Origin: Modestobacter italicus
GTDB taxonomy: Bacteria > Actinomycetota > Actinomycetes > Mycobacteriales > Geodermatophilaceae
NCBI RefSeq assembly: GCF_000306785.1
Contig: NC_017955.1
Span: 1,178,001 to 1,242,000 of the forward strand
DNA: 64,000 nucleotides
Direction of reading: 5' to 3'
This document shows, piece after piece, positions 15,917 through 24,248 of the stretch (position 1 is the stretch's first letter; each line of letters starts with the position of its first letter). The position numbers and the translations under genes were made by a program. The notes beneath the pieces are model-generated. The model was given only the letters and a program-made list of their open reading frames with translations. It did not search any database and was not told where the DNA came from.

Positions 15917-17458
15917 GTGAACGGCGCGCAGGCAGTCATCCGCACCCTCGTGGCCGGTGGGGTGGAGGTGTGCTTCGCCAACCCCGGCACCTCGGAGATG
16001 CACTTCGTCGCCGCACTGGACGACGTGCCGGAGATGCGGGCGGTGCTCACCCTGTTCGAGGGGGTCGCCACCGGCGCGGCCGACGGGTACGCCCGGATGA
16101 CCGGCCGGCCGGCGGCCACCCTGCTGCACCTGGGCCCGGGGCTGGGCAACGGGCTGGCGAACCTGCACAACGCGCGCCGGGCCCGGGTCCCGCTGGTCAA
16201 CGTGGTCGGCGACCACGCGCTGGGCCACAAGCGGCTGGACGCGCCGCTGGAGTCCGACATCGACGCGGTCGCCGGCACGGTGTCGGGCTGGGTGCGCCGG
16301 TCGCTGACCACCGGCGACGTCGGCGCCGACACCACCGACGCGATCGCCGCCGCCCGCGGGTGGCCCGGCCAGGTGGCCACCCTGGTGCTGCCGGCCGATG
16401 TGTCCTGGAGCGAGGGGGCGGCCGTCGGTCCGGTCCGGCACGCGCGGCCCGCACCCCGGGTCCCGGACGACGGCATCGAGGGCCTGGCCGACGTGCTCGG
16501 CCCCTCGACGGTGCTCTTCCTCGGCGGGACGGCGCTGCAGGAGGCGGGGCTGCGGGCGGCGGCGAAGGTCGCCGCGGGCACCGGCACCCGGCTGCTGGCC
16601 GAGACCTTCCCGGCCCGGATGCAGCGCGGCGCCGGTCTGCCCGACGTGCTCAAGCTGCCGTACCCGCCGGACGGGGCTCGCAAGCAGCTGGACGGCGTCG
16701 AGCACCTGGTGCTGGCCGGCGCGGTGGAGCCGGTGGCGTTCTTCGGCTACCCCGGCACGGACGGGCGGCTGGTGCCCGAGGGCTGCACCGTGCACGTGCT
16801 GGCCACGCCCGCGGAGGAGGTCGTCGCGGCGCTGCAGGCGCTCGCCGACCGGGTCGCCGCCGACGCGACGCCGCAGGTCGCCGAGGTCCGGCGCCCGGAG
16901 CTGCCCACCGGCCGGCTGGACCTCCGGGCGTTCGCCGAGGTGGTCGGCGCGCTGCTCCCCGAGCGGGCGGTCGTCGTCGACGAGGCGGTGACCAGCGGGT
17001 ACTTCCTGCCCGGGGCCACCGTCGGGGCACCCGGGCACGACTGGCTGACGCTGACCGGCGGCGCCATCGGCCAGGGGCTGCCGGTGGCGACCGGCGCCGC
17101 GGTGGCCGACCCCAGCCGCCCGGTGATCGCGCTACAGGCCGACGGCAGCGCGATGTACACGATCCAGGCGCTGTGGACCCAGGCCCGCGAGCAGCTCGAC
17201 GTCACCACCGTCGTCTGCGACAACGGCGCCTACGCCATCCTCGCCGCCGAGCTGGAGAACGTCGGCGCCGCGAGCGGGGGAGAGCGGGCCGGGCGGCTGC
17301 TGGACCTGGGCGGGCCGGCGCTGGACTTCGTCGCGCTGGCCACCGGCATGGGCGTGCCCGCCACCCGGGCCACCACCGCCGAGGAGCTGGCCGCGCAGTT
17401 CCGCGCCGCGCTCGCCGAGCCCGGGCCGCACCTGATCGACGCCGTCCTCCAGCGGTAG
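15917..17458 (+). CDS. Thiamine-diphosphate enzyme of the acetolactate synthase large-subunit type
   Basis: A 513-residue ThDP-dependent enzyme related to acetolactate synthase and benzoylformate decarboxylase. The N-terminal PYR domain has CFANPGTSEMHF and the catalytic Glu region LFEGVATGAADGYARMTG. A central domain follows. The C-terminal PP domain has LTGGAIGQGLPVATGAA and the metal/ThDP motif ALQADGSAMYTIQALW...CDNGAYAIL, with ADGS replacing the usual GDGS. Its length is slightly shorter than biosynthetic IlvB, and no small subunit gene (ilvN) or ilvC is near. A decarboxylase or lyase on an unknown 2-oxo acid is therefore as likely as branched-chain synthesis. GGGAGG lies 5 bases before the GTG start. 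Confidence 0.85.
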   Translation: MNGAQAVIRTLVAGGVEVCFANPGTSEMHFVAALDDVPEMRAVLTLFEGVATGAADGYARMTGRPAATLLHLGPGLGNGLANLHNARRARVPLVNVVGDHALGHKRLDAPLESDIDAVAGTVSGWVRRSLTTGDVGADTTDAIAAARGWPGQVATLVLPADVSWSEGAAVGPVRHARPAPRVPDDGIEGLADVLGPSTVLFLGGTALQEAGLRAAAKVAAGTGTRLLAETFPARMQRGAGLPDVLKLPYPPDGARKQLDGVEHLVLAGAVEPVAFFGYPGTDGRLVPEGCTVHVLATPAEEVVAALQALADRVAADATPQVAEVRRPELPTGRLDLRAFAEVVGALLPERAVVVDEAVTSGYFLPGATVGAPGHDWLTLTGGAIGQGLPVATGAAVADPSRPVIALQADGSAMYTIQALWTQAREQLDVTTVVCDNGAYAILAAELENVGAASGGERAGRLLDLGGPALDFVALATGMGVPATRATTAEELAAQFRAALAEPGPHLIDAVLQR

Positions 17459-17556
17459 CCCGGCGCGGCCGTCGTCCGCCGCCGCGCCGCGGGCCGTTGA
17501 CGCCCGGCCCCGGCGGTGGGCTGATGGTCGGCACGGGCCGACGAGGGGACGCAGCG

Positions 17557-19080
17557 ATGCGGCTGCCGATCATCTACGTGCGTGGTTTCGCCGGGGACAC
17601 CCGCGGGATCGACCGGGCGGTGGACGACCCGTTCTACGGGTTCAACGAGGGCTCGGTGCACGTCCGGGTGGGCGGCGACGCGCAGCCGCAGTTCCACCAG
17701 TTCGAGAGCCCGCTGCTGCGGCTGATGCTCGACGACGACGGCGGCGGGACCTACCGGCCGCTCGTGCAGGGCGGCCAGCGCGCCTTCCTCGAGGCGCAGG
17801 ACGACGGGTCGGTGCCGCCGCGGACGATCTGGGTGCACCGCTTCTACGACCGGGCGGCCTCCACCTTCGGGCAGCGGCCGGAGGCGTTCACCCTGGAGCG
17901 GGCGGCGGAGGACCTGTACGCCCTGGTGCAGCTGGTGCGGGCCAAGACCGGCGCGCCGCGGGTGCACCTGGTCGCGCACTCGATGGGCGGGCTGATCTGC
18001 CGCTCGATGATCCAGCGGGTGGTGCCGGAGGCGACCGGCCGGCCCGACGGCGCCGCGGACGTCGTGGACCGGCTGTTCACCTACGGCACCCCGCACGGGG
18101 GCATCGAGTTCGCGGTCGGCTTCGGCCTGGCCGAGGAGCTGCGCGACTTCTTCGACCTCGGCGGCGCGGCCGTCTTCGGCCCGGACCGGATGTGGGACTA
18201 CCTGACCCCCGCGGACCGGCGGGACGGCGGCCCACCCGAGGGCTGGGACCCGGCGGCCATGCCCGCCGACGGGTTCCCGCTCGACCGGGTGTTCTGCCTG
18301 GTCGGCACCGACCCGGCCGACTACGGCGCCGCCGGCGGCCTGGCGTCGCGGGCGGTGGGGGCGCGCAGCGACGGGCTGGTGCAGATCGACCACGCCTACG
18401 TGCCCGGCGCGCACCGCGCCTTCGTGCACCGCAGCCACAGCGGTCGGTACGGGCTGGTCAACTCCGAGGAGGGGTACCAGAACCTGCGCCGGTTCCTGTT
18501 CGGCGACCTGCAGGTGACCGTCGAGCTGCGGGGGCTGACCCGGCCCGACCCCGGGGACGACGTCGTGTGGCAGCTGGAGACCCAGCTGGCGATCCGCGGG
18601 CTGCCGGTCGTCGTCCACGAGCAGACGACGGCGCACCAGTGTCCGGTCCAGCTCGAGTGGCCCGACCCCGGCACCGACGACGACAGCAACCCGGTCCCGC
18701 TGCTCACCACCTTCCTGCTCTCCGACCAGGCGCCGGCGCCCCGGCCGGCCCGGCTCCGGCACGCCCTCCGGCTCCGGCTGATCTCGCTGCGCGAGGAGCA
18801 CGGCTGCTGCCGGTTCGGCGACCACCTCGAGCAGACCGCCGACGTCGAGGACACCCTGGTGGTCGACATCGAGCCGGGGCTGCCGTGCCCGCGGGCGTGG
18901 GCGACCTGGAACTCGCAGATCCCGGGCGCGATCCGGGACTGGGAGCCCGCCGGCCCGCCGATCGGCGACGCCGACGGGACCACCGGCGTGTGGTGCACCG
19001 AGGTGCCGCTGCCCGCGACCGCGCGGCCGGTCCTCGGTCCGCGGGCCCGGGTGCGGCTCACCGTGACGGCGCGGGGCTGA
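17557..19080 (+). CDS. Lipase-like alpha/beta hydrolase
   Basis: A 507-residue hydrolase. The opening MRLPIIYVRGFAG resembles the beta-strand/oxyanion region of lipases, and the nucleophile elbow is VHLVAHSMGGLICRS. DRLFTYGTPHGGIEF and a later DGLVQIDHAY / HRSHSGRYG region supply candidate Asp and His. A second part (from about residue 320) is beta-rich and of unknown type (LQVTVELRGLTR...VRLTVTARG). There is no signal peptide, so it is predicted cytosolic. The start at 17557 has GAGGGGAC 8 bases upstream. The substrate is unknown, and the C-terminal domain sets it apart from ordinary lipases. Confidence 0.8.
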   Translation: MRLPIIYVRGFAGDTRGIDRAVDDPFYGFNEGSVHVRVGGDAQPQFHQFESPLLRLMLDDDGGGTYRPLVQGGQRAFLEAQDDGSVPPRTIWVHRFYDRAASTFGQRPEAFTLERAAEDLYALVQLVRAKTGAPRVHLVAHSMGGLICRSMIQRVVPEATGRPDGAADVVDRLFTYGTPHGGIEFAVGFGLAEELRDFFDLGGAAVFGPDRMWDYLTPADRRDGGPPEGWDPAAMPADGFPLDRVFCLVGTDPADYGAAGGLASRAVGARSDGLVQIDHAYVPGAHRAFVHRSHSGRYGLVNSEEGYQNLRRFLFGDLQVTVELRGLTRPDPGDDVVWQLETQLAIRGLPVVVHEQTTAHQCPVQLEWPDPGTDDDSNPVPLLTTFLLSDQAPAPRPARLRHALRLRLISLREEHGCCRFGDHLEQTADVEDTLVVDIEPGLPCPRAWATWNSQIPGAIRDWEPAGPPIGDADGTTGVWCTEVPLPATARPVLGPRARVRLTVTARG

Positions 19081-19126
19081 CCGGCGCGAGGTCTGCCGGC
19101 CGCCCAGCAGCGGGGAGTCGGCGGGG

Positions 19127-19828
19127 TCAGCCGAGGGCGGCGGCGATGCTCTCCTCGGTCCGCGCCCTGTCCAGGCCGAGGCCGGTGAGCACGCCGTCGC
19201 CGTCCTCCCGCTCCAGGAGGGCGAGCAGCAGGTGCTCGGTGCCGATGTACTTGTGGCCCAGCCGGAGCGCCTCGCGGAAGGTGAGCTCCAGCGCCTTCTT
19301 GGCGCTGCCGTCGAACGGGATGAGCGCGGGGACGTCATCGGCGGCGGCCGGCAGCGTGGCGGTCACCGCCTGCCGGACGGCGTCGGGGGACAGGCCCTGG
19401 GCGGCGAGCGCCCTGCCGGCCAGCGACTCGGGGTCTCGGAGCAGCCCGAGCACCAGGTGGGCGCTGGTGACCTCGGCGTTGCCGGCCGTGCGCGCCTCCT
19501 CCTGGGCCGCGGCCACCGCGTGCCGGGCCCGGGCGGTGAACCGGGTGAAGCCCTGCTCAGGGTCCAGCGGCGGGTCCTTGGGCACGAACCGCTTCTGGGC
19601 GGCCTGCTTGGTCACCCCCATGCTGCGGCCGATGTCGGTCCAGGAGGCGCCGGAGCGGCGGGCCTGGTCGACGAAGTGGCCGATCAGGTGGTCGGCGACC
19701 TCGCCGAGGGCGTCGGCGGCGAGGACGGCGTCGGTCAGCTGGTCCAGCGGCTCGTCGTGGACCTTCTGGATGGCGGTGATCAGGTCGTCGAGGCGGACGG
19801 TGGGCGGCATCTGCACCGGGCTGCTCAT
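19127..19828 (-). CDS. HTH plus double Clp-N domain regulatory protein
   Basis: A 233-residue protein without AAA ATPase modules. An N-terminal helix-turn-helix is followed by two Clp N-terminal repeats of the ClpA/ClpC type. The HTH lies around residues 50-85 (SGASWTDIGRSMGVTKQAAQKRF). The Clp repeats are about 93-160 (FTARARHAVAAAQEEARTAGN, SAHLVLGLLRDP) and 170-233 (FDGSAKKALELTFREALRLG, TEHLLLALLERE). Clp-N domains bind protein substrates or adaptors, so a protein-quality-controlled transcription factor is plausible. The promoter region just upstream carries two GTCAAC-N5-GTTGAC palindromes (19832-19877), good candidates for autoregulation. Divergent from the coiled-coil membrane gene. 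Confidence 0.85.
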   Translation of the reverse strand: MSSPVQMPPTVRLDDLITAIQKVHDEPLDQLTDAVLAADALGEVADHLIGHFVDQARRSGASWTDIGRSMGVTKQAAQKRFVPKDPPLDPEQGFTRFTARARHAVAAAQEEARTAGNAEVTSAHLVLGLLRDPESLAGRALAAQGLSPDAVRQAVTATLPAAADDVPALIPFDGSAKKALELTFREALRLGHKYIGTEHLLLALLEREDGDGVLTGLGLDRARTEESIAAALG

Positions 19829-19831
19829 GCC

Positions 19832-19877
19832 GTCAACGCTAGGTTGACGATCCCAGGATCGTCAACCCGTGGTTGAC
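19832..19877. promoter_or_regulatory. Double palindromic operator between the Clp-N/HTH gene and the coiled-coil gene
   Basis: GTCAAC-N5-GTTGAC occurs at 19832-19848 and again at 19861-19877, 29 bases apart. Between them GTTGACGATCC (19843-19853) and GGATCGTCAAC (19856-19866) form an 11 bp palindrome around CA. The first site is 3 bases upstream of the Clp-N/HTH ATG, so binding would block its promoter. Confidence 0.75.
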
Positions 19878-19945
19878 GAGACCCGGCGTTTCCGGATGAT
19901 CAATCCGGGGCATCCCTCGGGCTCCTAGACCCGAGGGAGACCACC

Positions 19946-20395
19946 GTGGACACCTGGCTGATCGTGGTCATCGTCATCGCCGTGCTGATCGTGCTGGCGC
20001 TCCTCGCCCTCGCGGCGTCCAAGCGCAGTAAGGCGAGCGAGGCGCGCAAGCGCGAGCAGGCCCGCGAGCACCTGCGCGAGGCCGAGCTCCGCGGCGCGCG
20101 GGCGGAGCAGGAGCAGGCGCTCGCCGACGAGCAGGCCGCCCGGGCCCGCCGGGAGCGGGCGGAGGTGGAGCTGCGCGCCGCCGAGGCCGAGCGCGAGGCC
20201 GGCGAGCGGTCCCAGCACGCCCAGGAGGAGCGCTCGGCCGCCGAGCAGCTGAAGGCCCGGGCCGAGAAGCTGGCCCCGGGGCTGTCGCACGGCAACGGCC
20301 ACGTCGCGGGCGCGCAGGCCGCCGACGTCACCCAGCAGATCCGCCGCGAGGACATCCAGCGCGAGGTCGACGGCGGCGGCGCCACCCGCGCCTGA
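19946..20395 (+). CDS. Single-pass membrane protein with a long Glu/Arg/Ala coiled coil
   Basis: A 149-residue protein. Residues 4-24 form one membrane helix (WLIVVIVIAVLIVLALLALAA). Residues 25-118 are a highly charged coiled coil rich in Ala, Glu, Arg and Gln, and the C-terminus is Gly/Ala-rich. GAGGGAGA stands 6-7 bases before the GTG start. It shares its upstream region with the divergent Clp-N/HTH regulator, so it may be under the same operator. The function is unknown; proteins of this style are common scaffolds or DUF-type membrane proteins in actinobacteria. Confidence 0.78.
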   Translation: MDTWLIVVIVIAVLIVLALLALAASKRSKASEARKREQAREHLREAELRGARAEQEQALADEQAARARRERAEVELRAAEAEREAGERSQHAQEERSAAEQLKARAEKLAPGLSHGNGHVAGAQAADVTQQIRREDIQREVDGGGATRA

Positions 20396-20405
20396 CCTCC
20401 CGCAC

Positions 20406-20440
20406 CGACGGGCCGCTCCCCTCCGGGAGGCGGCCCGTCG
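20406..20440. terminator. Bidirectional terminator
   Basis: CGACGGGCCGCTCCC (20406-20420) pairs with GGGAGGCGGCCCGTCG (to 20440) with one bulged base, between two convergent genes. Confidence 0.8.
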
Positions 20441-20449
20441 TCGCGTCGG

Positions 20450-21028
20450 TCAGCGCGCCGAGGGCTCGGCCAGCGGCTGCAGGTCGCAGGCCGCGGCGAA
20501 GCCCTGCGACTCGATGCCCAGCGCGGTGTTGTTGCGGGTGTAGAAGTTGGCCAGCGCGATGGCGGCGGTCAGCTCCACCATCGCCGGCGCGCCCAGCCGG
20601 GCGAGCAGCCGGGCGGACAGCTCGTCGGTGACCGTCGGCGGGGTGGTGGTCATCGCCTCGGCGTACTCCAGCACGTCCCGCTCGCGCGGGGTGAACACGT
20701 CCGACTCCCGCCAGCGCGGCACCTCCCGGGCCTTGACCAGGTCCAGCCCCTCGTTGGCCGCCAGGAAGTAGCCCAGGTCCAGGCACCAGCTGCAGCCGAC
20801 CAGCCCGGCCACCGCCATGTGGGCGTAGGACTTCAGGTCGGCGTCGCAGCGGTCCCACTTCTGCGACTTGCGGCCCACGGTGAAGCCGAAGTCGACGATC
20901 CTGCGGTTGTGCCAGGCGACCTCGACCGGCTCGGCGACCTCGCCGAACATCCGGCGCGACATCCGCGTCACGATCGCGCCGTAGACGCCGGTCAGCTCGG
21001 CCTTGGGGATCCTCGTGCTGCTGGCCAT
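20450..21028 (-). CDS. Carboxymuconolactone decarboxylase / AhpD-like protein
   Basis: A 192-residue protein of the AhpD-like fold. The redox-type motif is GCSWCLDLGYFLA (CxxC followed by an acidic and an aromatic position), embedded in the helical LKSYAHMAVAGLVGCSWC region. The C-terminal half (MVELTAAIALANFYTRNNTALG) is typical of the larger CMD relatives. A peroxidase, reductase or stress role is inferred from the CxxC; no alkyl hydroperoxide reductase gene is near. The ATG at 21028 has GAGGAG 5 bases upstream. Divergent from the GT2 gene. Confidence 0.85.
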   Translation of the reverse strand: MASSTRIPKAELTGVYGAIVTRMSRRMFGEVAEPVEVAWHNRRIVDFGFTVGRKSQKWDRCDADLKSYAHMAVAGLVGCSWCLDLGYFLAANEGLDLVKAREVPRWRESDVFTPRERDVLEYAEAMTTTPPTVTDELSARLLARLGAPAMVELTAAIALANFYTRNNTALGIESQGFAAACDLQPLAEPSAR

Positions 21029-21088
21029 GACTCCTCCTCGGGTGGGTGTCCTGGCATGAAGACGCCGCCCGCCCCCCGGATGTGACAC

Positions 21089-21108
21089 CCCCACCGCCTT
21101 CGGTGGGG
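21089..21108. other. Perfect hairpin in the 5' region between divergent genes
   Basis: CCCCACCG (21089-21096), loop CCTT, CGGTGGGG (21101-21108). It lies 136 bases before the GT2 start and 61 bases before the AhpD-like start. It could end antisense transcription or form part of the GT2 leader. Confidence 0.45.
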
Positions 21109-21243
21109 CGCCGGTCGTCACCCGTCCGGGGGGACGCCGGCCCGGCGGCCCACCAGATCCGGGTCGGCGATGCCGAAGAGACCAGGTGACGACGGCCGCA
21201 GGCGGCGCCGAGTCACCCCTCTGACGGAACAGGCACCGGGACC

Positions 21244-23217
21244 ATGACCACAGAGCACACGACACCGCGACCGCGGGTGTTCGTCGAGCGCCGCGAGAGC
21301 GGGCGCCGGTACGGCCGGACCGCCACCGAGATCACGGGTGCGCTGCAGGCCCCAGGAGCGACCGTGCAGTACCGCGACGCGCTCACCCCGGGCCAGCGCC
21401 GTCGGGTGCTGGGGGTCGGCGCGGCGCACGTCGTCGTCTCCCTGGCGCTCGCGGTGTACCTGCTGCTGCCCGGCAACCTGCCGCAGCTGGCCGGGAACGC
21501 GCTGACGGACGCGCTGTCGGTGGCGGGCCTGGTCCTGATGGTCCTGCTGCAGCTCATCGCCGGGGTCCGGACCTGGACCGTGGCCTACCACGCCGGCGCC
21601 GCGCGGGACCCGATCCCGATGCGGCCGCGCCCCGGGCGGCGGGTCGCCGTCCTCACCACGATCGTGCCCGGCAAGGAGCCGGTGGAGCTGGTCATGGCCA
21701 CGCTGCGCGCCATGACGCGCATCCGCCACGACGGGCCGCTGGACGTGTGGCTGCTCGACGAGGGCGACGACCCGGAGGTCCGGCGACGGTGCGCGGAGAT
21801 CGGGGTCAAGCACTTCAGCCGCAAGGGCCGGCCCGAGTGGAACCAGCCCGAGGGGCCGTTCCGGGCGAAGACCAAGCACGGCAACCACAACAGCTGGCGC
21901 TCGGTGCACGAGCAGGACTACGACGTCGTCGCCCAGATGGACCCCGACCACGTGCCGTTCCCGAACTTCCTCGAGCGGACGCTGGGCTACTTCTCCGACG
22001 AGGACGTCGCCTTCGTCGTCGCACCGCAGGTGTACGGCAACCTGGACGAGTCCTTCGTCGCGCGGGGTTCGGCCGAGCTGGCCTACCTGTTCCACGGGAT
22101 CATCCAGCGGGGCGGCAACGGCCACGAGGCGCCGCTGCTGATCGGCACCAACCACCTGTACCGGCCGGCCGCGCTCGCGCAGATCGGCGGCTACCAGGAC
22201 TGCATCATCGAGGACCACCTGACGTCGATGGTCGTCTACACCACGGTCAACGAGGTCACCGGCGGGAACTGGAAGGGCGTCTACACCCCCGACATCGTCG
22301 CCGTCGGCGAGGGCCCGGCGACGTACTCGGACTTCTTCAGCCAGCAGAAGCGCTGGGCGTACGGGATCTGGCAGATCGCCCGCCAGCACTCGCCGCGGGT
22401 GTTCGGGCAGATGCGGACCCCGGCGCAGCGGCTGTCGTTCCTGGCGCTGCAGGCGCACTACCCGACGACGTCGATCGCCTGGGTGGGCGGCATCGCGCTG
22501 ACCGTGCTGTACCTGGTGGGCTGCGTCTCGATCACCCACCTGCCGCTGCTGCAGTGGGGCGTGCTGTTCGGGGCCAACCTGGCCCTCGGCCTGCTCTTCA
22601 CCTTCAGCATGCGCCGCTACAACCTGGTCGAGCACGAGCGGCGCTCGTGGGGCCTGACCGGCTTCGCGCTGGACATGCTGACCGCCCCGGTCTACGTCGC
22701 CGCCGCGGCCGCTCAGCTCGCCGGGCGCCCGCTGGTCTACGTGGTCACGGCCAAGGGCAGCGCCGCCACCGGTGACACCTGGCGGACGTTCCGCCCGCAC
22801 CTCATCTGGGCCGCGGTCGCGCTGGGCTCCATCACCGCCGGGCTGCTCGAGGACCACGACTTCGTGACCCTCTACTTCTGGGCGGGCCTGACCGCGGCCG
22901 TCTGCCTGGCGCCGATGCTGCACGTCGGCTCGATGCGGCTCGCCGCGACCGTGCCGTCGGTGCTCTCCCGGGTCCAGCCCGTGGTCGGCAGCCGGCGCAT
23001 CGGCCAGGTCCTGGTCGCCCAGGGGCTGCTCACCCGGGCACAGCTGCGCGAGCTCATCGACCTGCAGGCCACCAGCGACGCCGCGTGGACCCGCCTCGGC
23101 GACCTGGCCGTCGCGCAGGGCATGGTCACGCCGGTCCAGCTCGCCGCTGCGCTGCGGGTGGCCACCCCGACGCGCCGGGCCTCCCGGGAGCTCGCCGCCC
23201 AGGCCGCCCTCATGTGA
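21244..23217 (+). CDS. Processive GT2 glycosyltransferase (cellulose-synthase-like) with C-terminal MshEN-like domain
   Basis: A 657-residue inner-membrane polysaccharide synthase. Two helices (about 57-77 and 85-107) precede a GT-A domain with LLDEGDDPEV, QMDPDHVPF (DxD), IEDHLTSM and the product-binding QQKRW at 367-371. Four or five helices follow. Instead of the usual PilZ domain the C-terminus (about 585-645) has two half-motifs, IGQVLVAQGLLTRAQLRELI and RLGDLAVAQGMVTPVQLAAAL. These match the twin pattern of MshEN domains, which bind c-di-GMP in MshE/GspE-type ATPases and NfrB-like enzymes. Control by c-di-GMP is therefore likely but inferred. The polymer is unknown, and no bcsB or glycosidase gene is near. 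The upstream region 21029-21243 holds one hairpin and no recognisable riboswitch. Confidence 0.88.
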   Translation: MTTEHTTPRPRVFVERRESGRRYGRTATEITGALQAPGATVQYRDALTPGQRRRVLGVGAAHVVVSLALAVYLLLPGNLPQLAGNALTDALSVAGLVLMVLLQLIAGVRTWTVAYHAGAARDPIPMRPRPGRRVAVLTTIVPGKEPVELVMATLRAMTRIRHDGPLDVWLLDEGDDPEVRRRCAEIGVKHFSRKGRPEWNQPEGPFRAKTKHGNHNSWRSVHEQDYDVVAQMDPDHVPFPNFLERTLGYFSDEDVAFVVAPQVYGNLDESFVARGSAELAYLFHGIIQRGGNGHEAPLLIGTNHLYRPAALAQIGGYQDCIIEDHLTSMVVYTTVNEVTGGNWKGVYTPDIVAVGEGPATYSDFFSQQKRWAYGIWQIARQHSPRVFGQMRTPAQRLSFLALQAHYPTTSIAWVGGIALTVLYLVGCVSITHLPLLQWGVLFGANLALGLLFTFSMRRYNLVEHERRSWGLTGFALDMLTAPVYVAAAAAQLAGRPLVYVVTAKGSAATGDTWRTFRPHLIWAAVALGSITAGLLEDHDFVTLYFWAGLTAAVCLAPMLHVGSMRLAATVPSVLSRVQPVVGSRRIGQVLVAQGLLTRAQLRELIDLQATSDAAWTRLGDLAVAQGMVTPVQLAAALRVATPTRRASRELAAQAALM

Positions 23218-23345
23218 CCCTGCGGTTCGTCGCCGCCAAAGACGCGCTGTCGTTGGTCCGTTCCGCCACCGAAGGCGCGCTCTTGGTGGTTGGGTGCGCC
23301 GCCGATGGCGCGTTGCGGTGGTCCGCCGTCGGTGGTGCGGTGGTC
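23214..23345 (-). repeat. Tandem 33 bp degenerate repeat
   Basis: Three clear units (23280-23312, 23247-23279, 23214-23246) and one degenerate unit (23313-23345). Read on the minus strand each begins CGCG(C/T)C(A/T)T(C/T)GG(C/T)GGCG. Units stay in phase and would read RAIGGAPNHQE, RAFGGGTDQRQ and RVFGGDEPQGH in one open frame (start possible at 23351). They abut the GT2 stop. No gene is assigned. Confidence 0.7.
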
Positions 23346-23460
23346 AGGCACGGGGGAGACCGGTGCGCCAGGCGAGGCGGCGAGCTGGGCGCGGTCCCGG
23401 TCGAGGACCGCGCCCGGGAGGACGCTCTGGTGCGCTGAGGGCCATTCCCCGGGCGCCGGC

Positions 23461-24246
23461 TCAGAGGGTCTTGACGAGTCCTCCGTCGATGCGGACGTCG
23501 CTGCCGGTGACGTTGCCGGCCCGGTCGCTGGCGAGCAGCAGCACGAGGTCGGCGATCTCCCGGGGGGCGGTGAACCGGCCGGTCGATGCCTGGGCAGCCT
23601 GCTGGCGGACCACCTCGTCGGGTTCGAGGCCGTTCGCCCTGCCCACCGTGGCCGCGACCCCGCTCCCGCCGAGCCACAGGTCGGTCTGCACGGGCCCGGG
23701 GCTGATGGTGTTCACCCGCAGCCGCGGGCCGAACTCCTGGGACAGCGACTTGCACAGGTTGGTCAACGCGCCCTTGGCCGCGCTGTAGTCGATGACGCCC
23801 GGGTCGGGCAGGAAGGCGTTGACCGAGCTGATCGTGACGATGTTCGCGCCCGGCCGGTCGAGCATGGCGGGGATCGCGGCGCGCATCGTGCGGGCGGCTG
23901 CCAGGAAGTTGATCGTGAGCCCCCAGCTCCAGTCCTCGTCGGTGAGGGCCAGGAAGCCGTCCAGCCGTGCCTTCACGGCGCCGACGTTGTTGACCAGCAC
24001 GTCGATCCCGCCGTGCAGGTCCACGGCCTCCTCGACCAGGCGGTCCGGCCCGTCCGGGGCCATCAGGTCGACCAGCACCGGCCGGACGGCGCCGGTCGCG
24101 GCGAGCTCGTCGAGCTCCGGGCTGCCCTTGAGCGCGCCCGCCACGACGCGCACGCCCTCGTCGACCAGCGCACGGGTGATGGCCAGCCCGATGCCCCGGC
24201 TGGCCCCGGTCACGACGGCGACCTGCCCGGCCAGGCCCAGGTCCAC
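23461..24246 (-). CDS. Short-chain dehydrogenase/reductase
   Basis: Classical SDR of 261 residues. The nucleotide motif TGASRGIG (about 14-21) is followed by NNVGAV, the catalytic Ser in TISSVNAF and YSAAKGAL (YxxxK). SPGPVQTDL and the C-terminal GSDVRIDGGLVKTL complete the family pattern. The GTG start at 24246 is 2 bases from the stop of the hydrolase, so the two are one operon. That operon is divergent from a TetR regulator that probably controls it. The substrate is unknown; the pairing with an alpha/beta hydrolase suggests breakdown of a small organic compound. Confidence 0.9.
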   Translation of the reverse strand: MDLGLAGQVAVVTGASRGIGLAITRALVDEGVRVVAGALKGSPELDELAATGAVRPVLVDLMAPDGPDRLVEEAVDLHGGIDVLVNNVGAVKARLDGFLALTDEDWSWGLTINFLAAARTMRAAIPAMLDRPGANIVTISSVNAFLPDPGVIDYSAAKGALTNLCKSLSQEFGPRLRVNTISPGPVQTDLWLGGSGVAATVGRANGLEPDEVVRQQAAQASTGRFTAPREIADLVLLLASDRAGNVTGSDVRIDGGLVKTL

Positions 24247-24248
24247 GG

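Noticed and set aside
21029-21243. c-di-GMP riboswitch ahead of the GT2-MshEN gene
   Set aside because: One simple hairpin is present, but the GEMM core motifs that I know are not found.
23214-23345. CRISPR array
   Set aside because: Units are contiguous 33 bp repeats with no spacers and no cas genes nearby.
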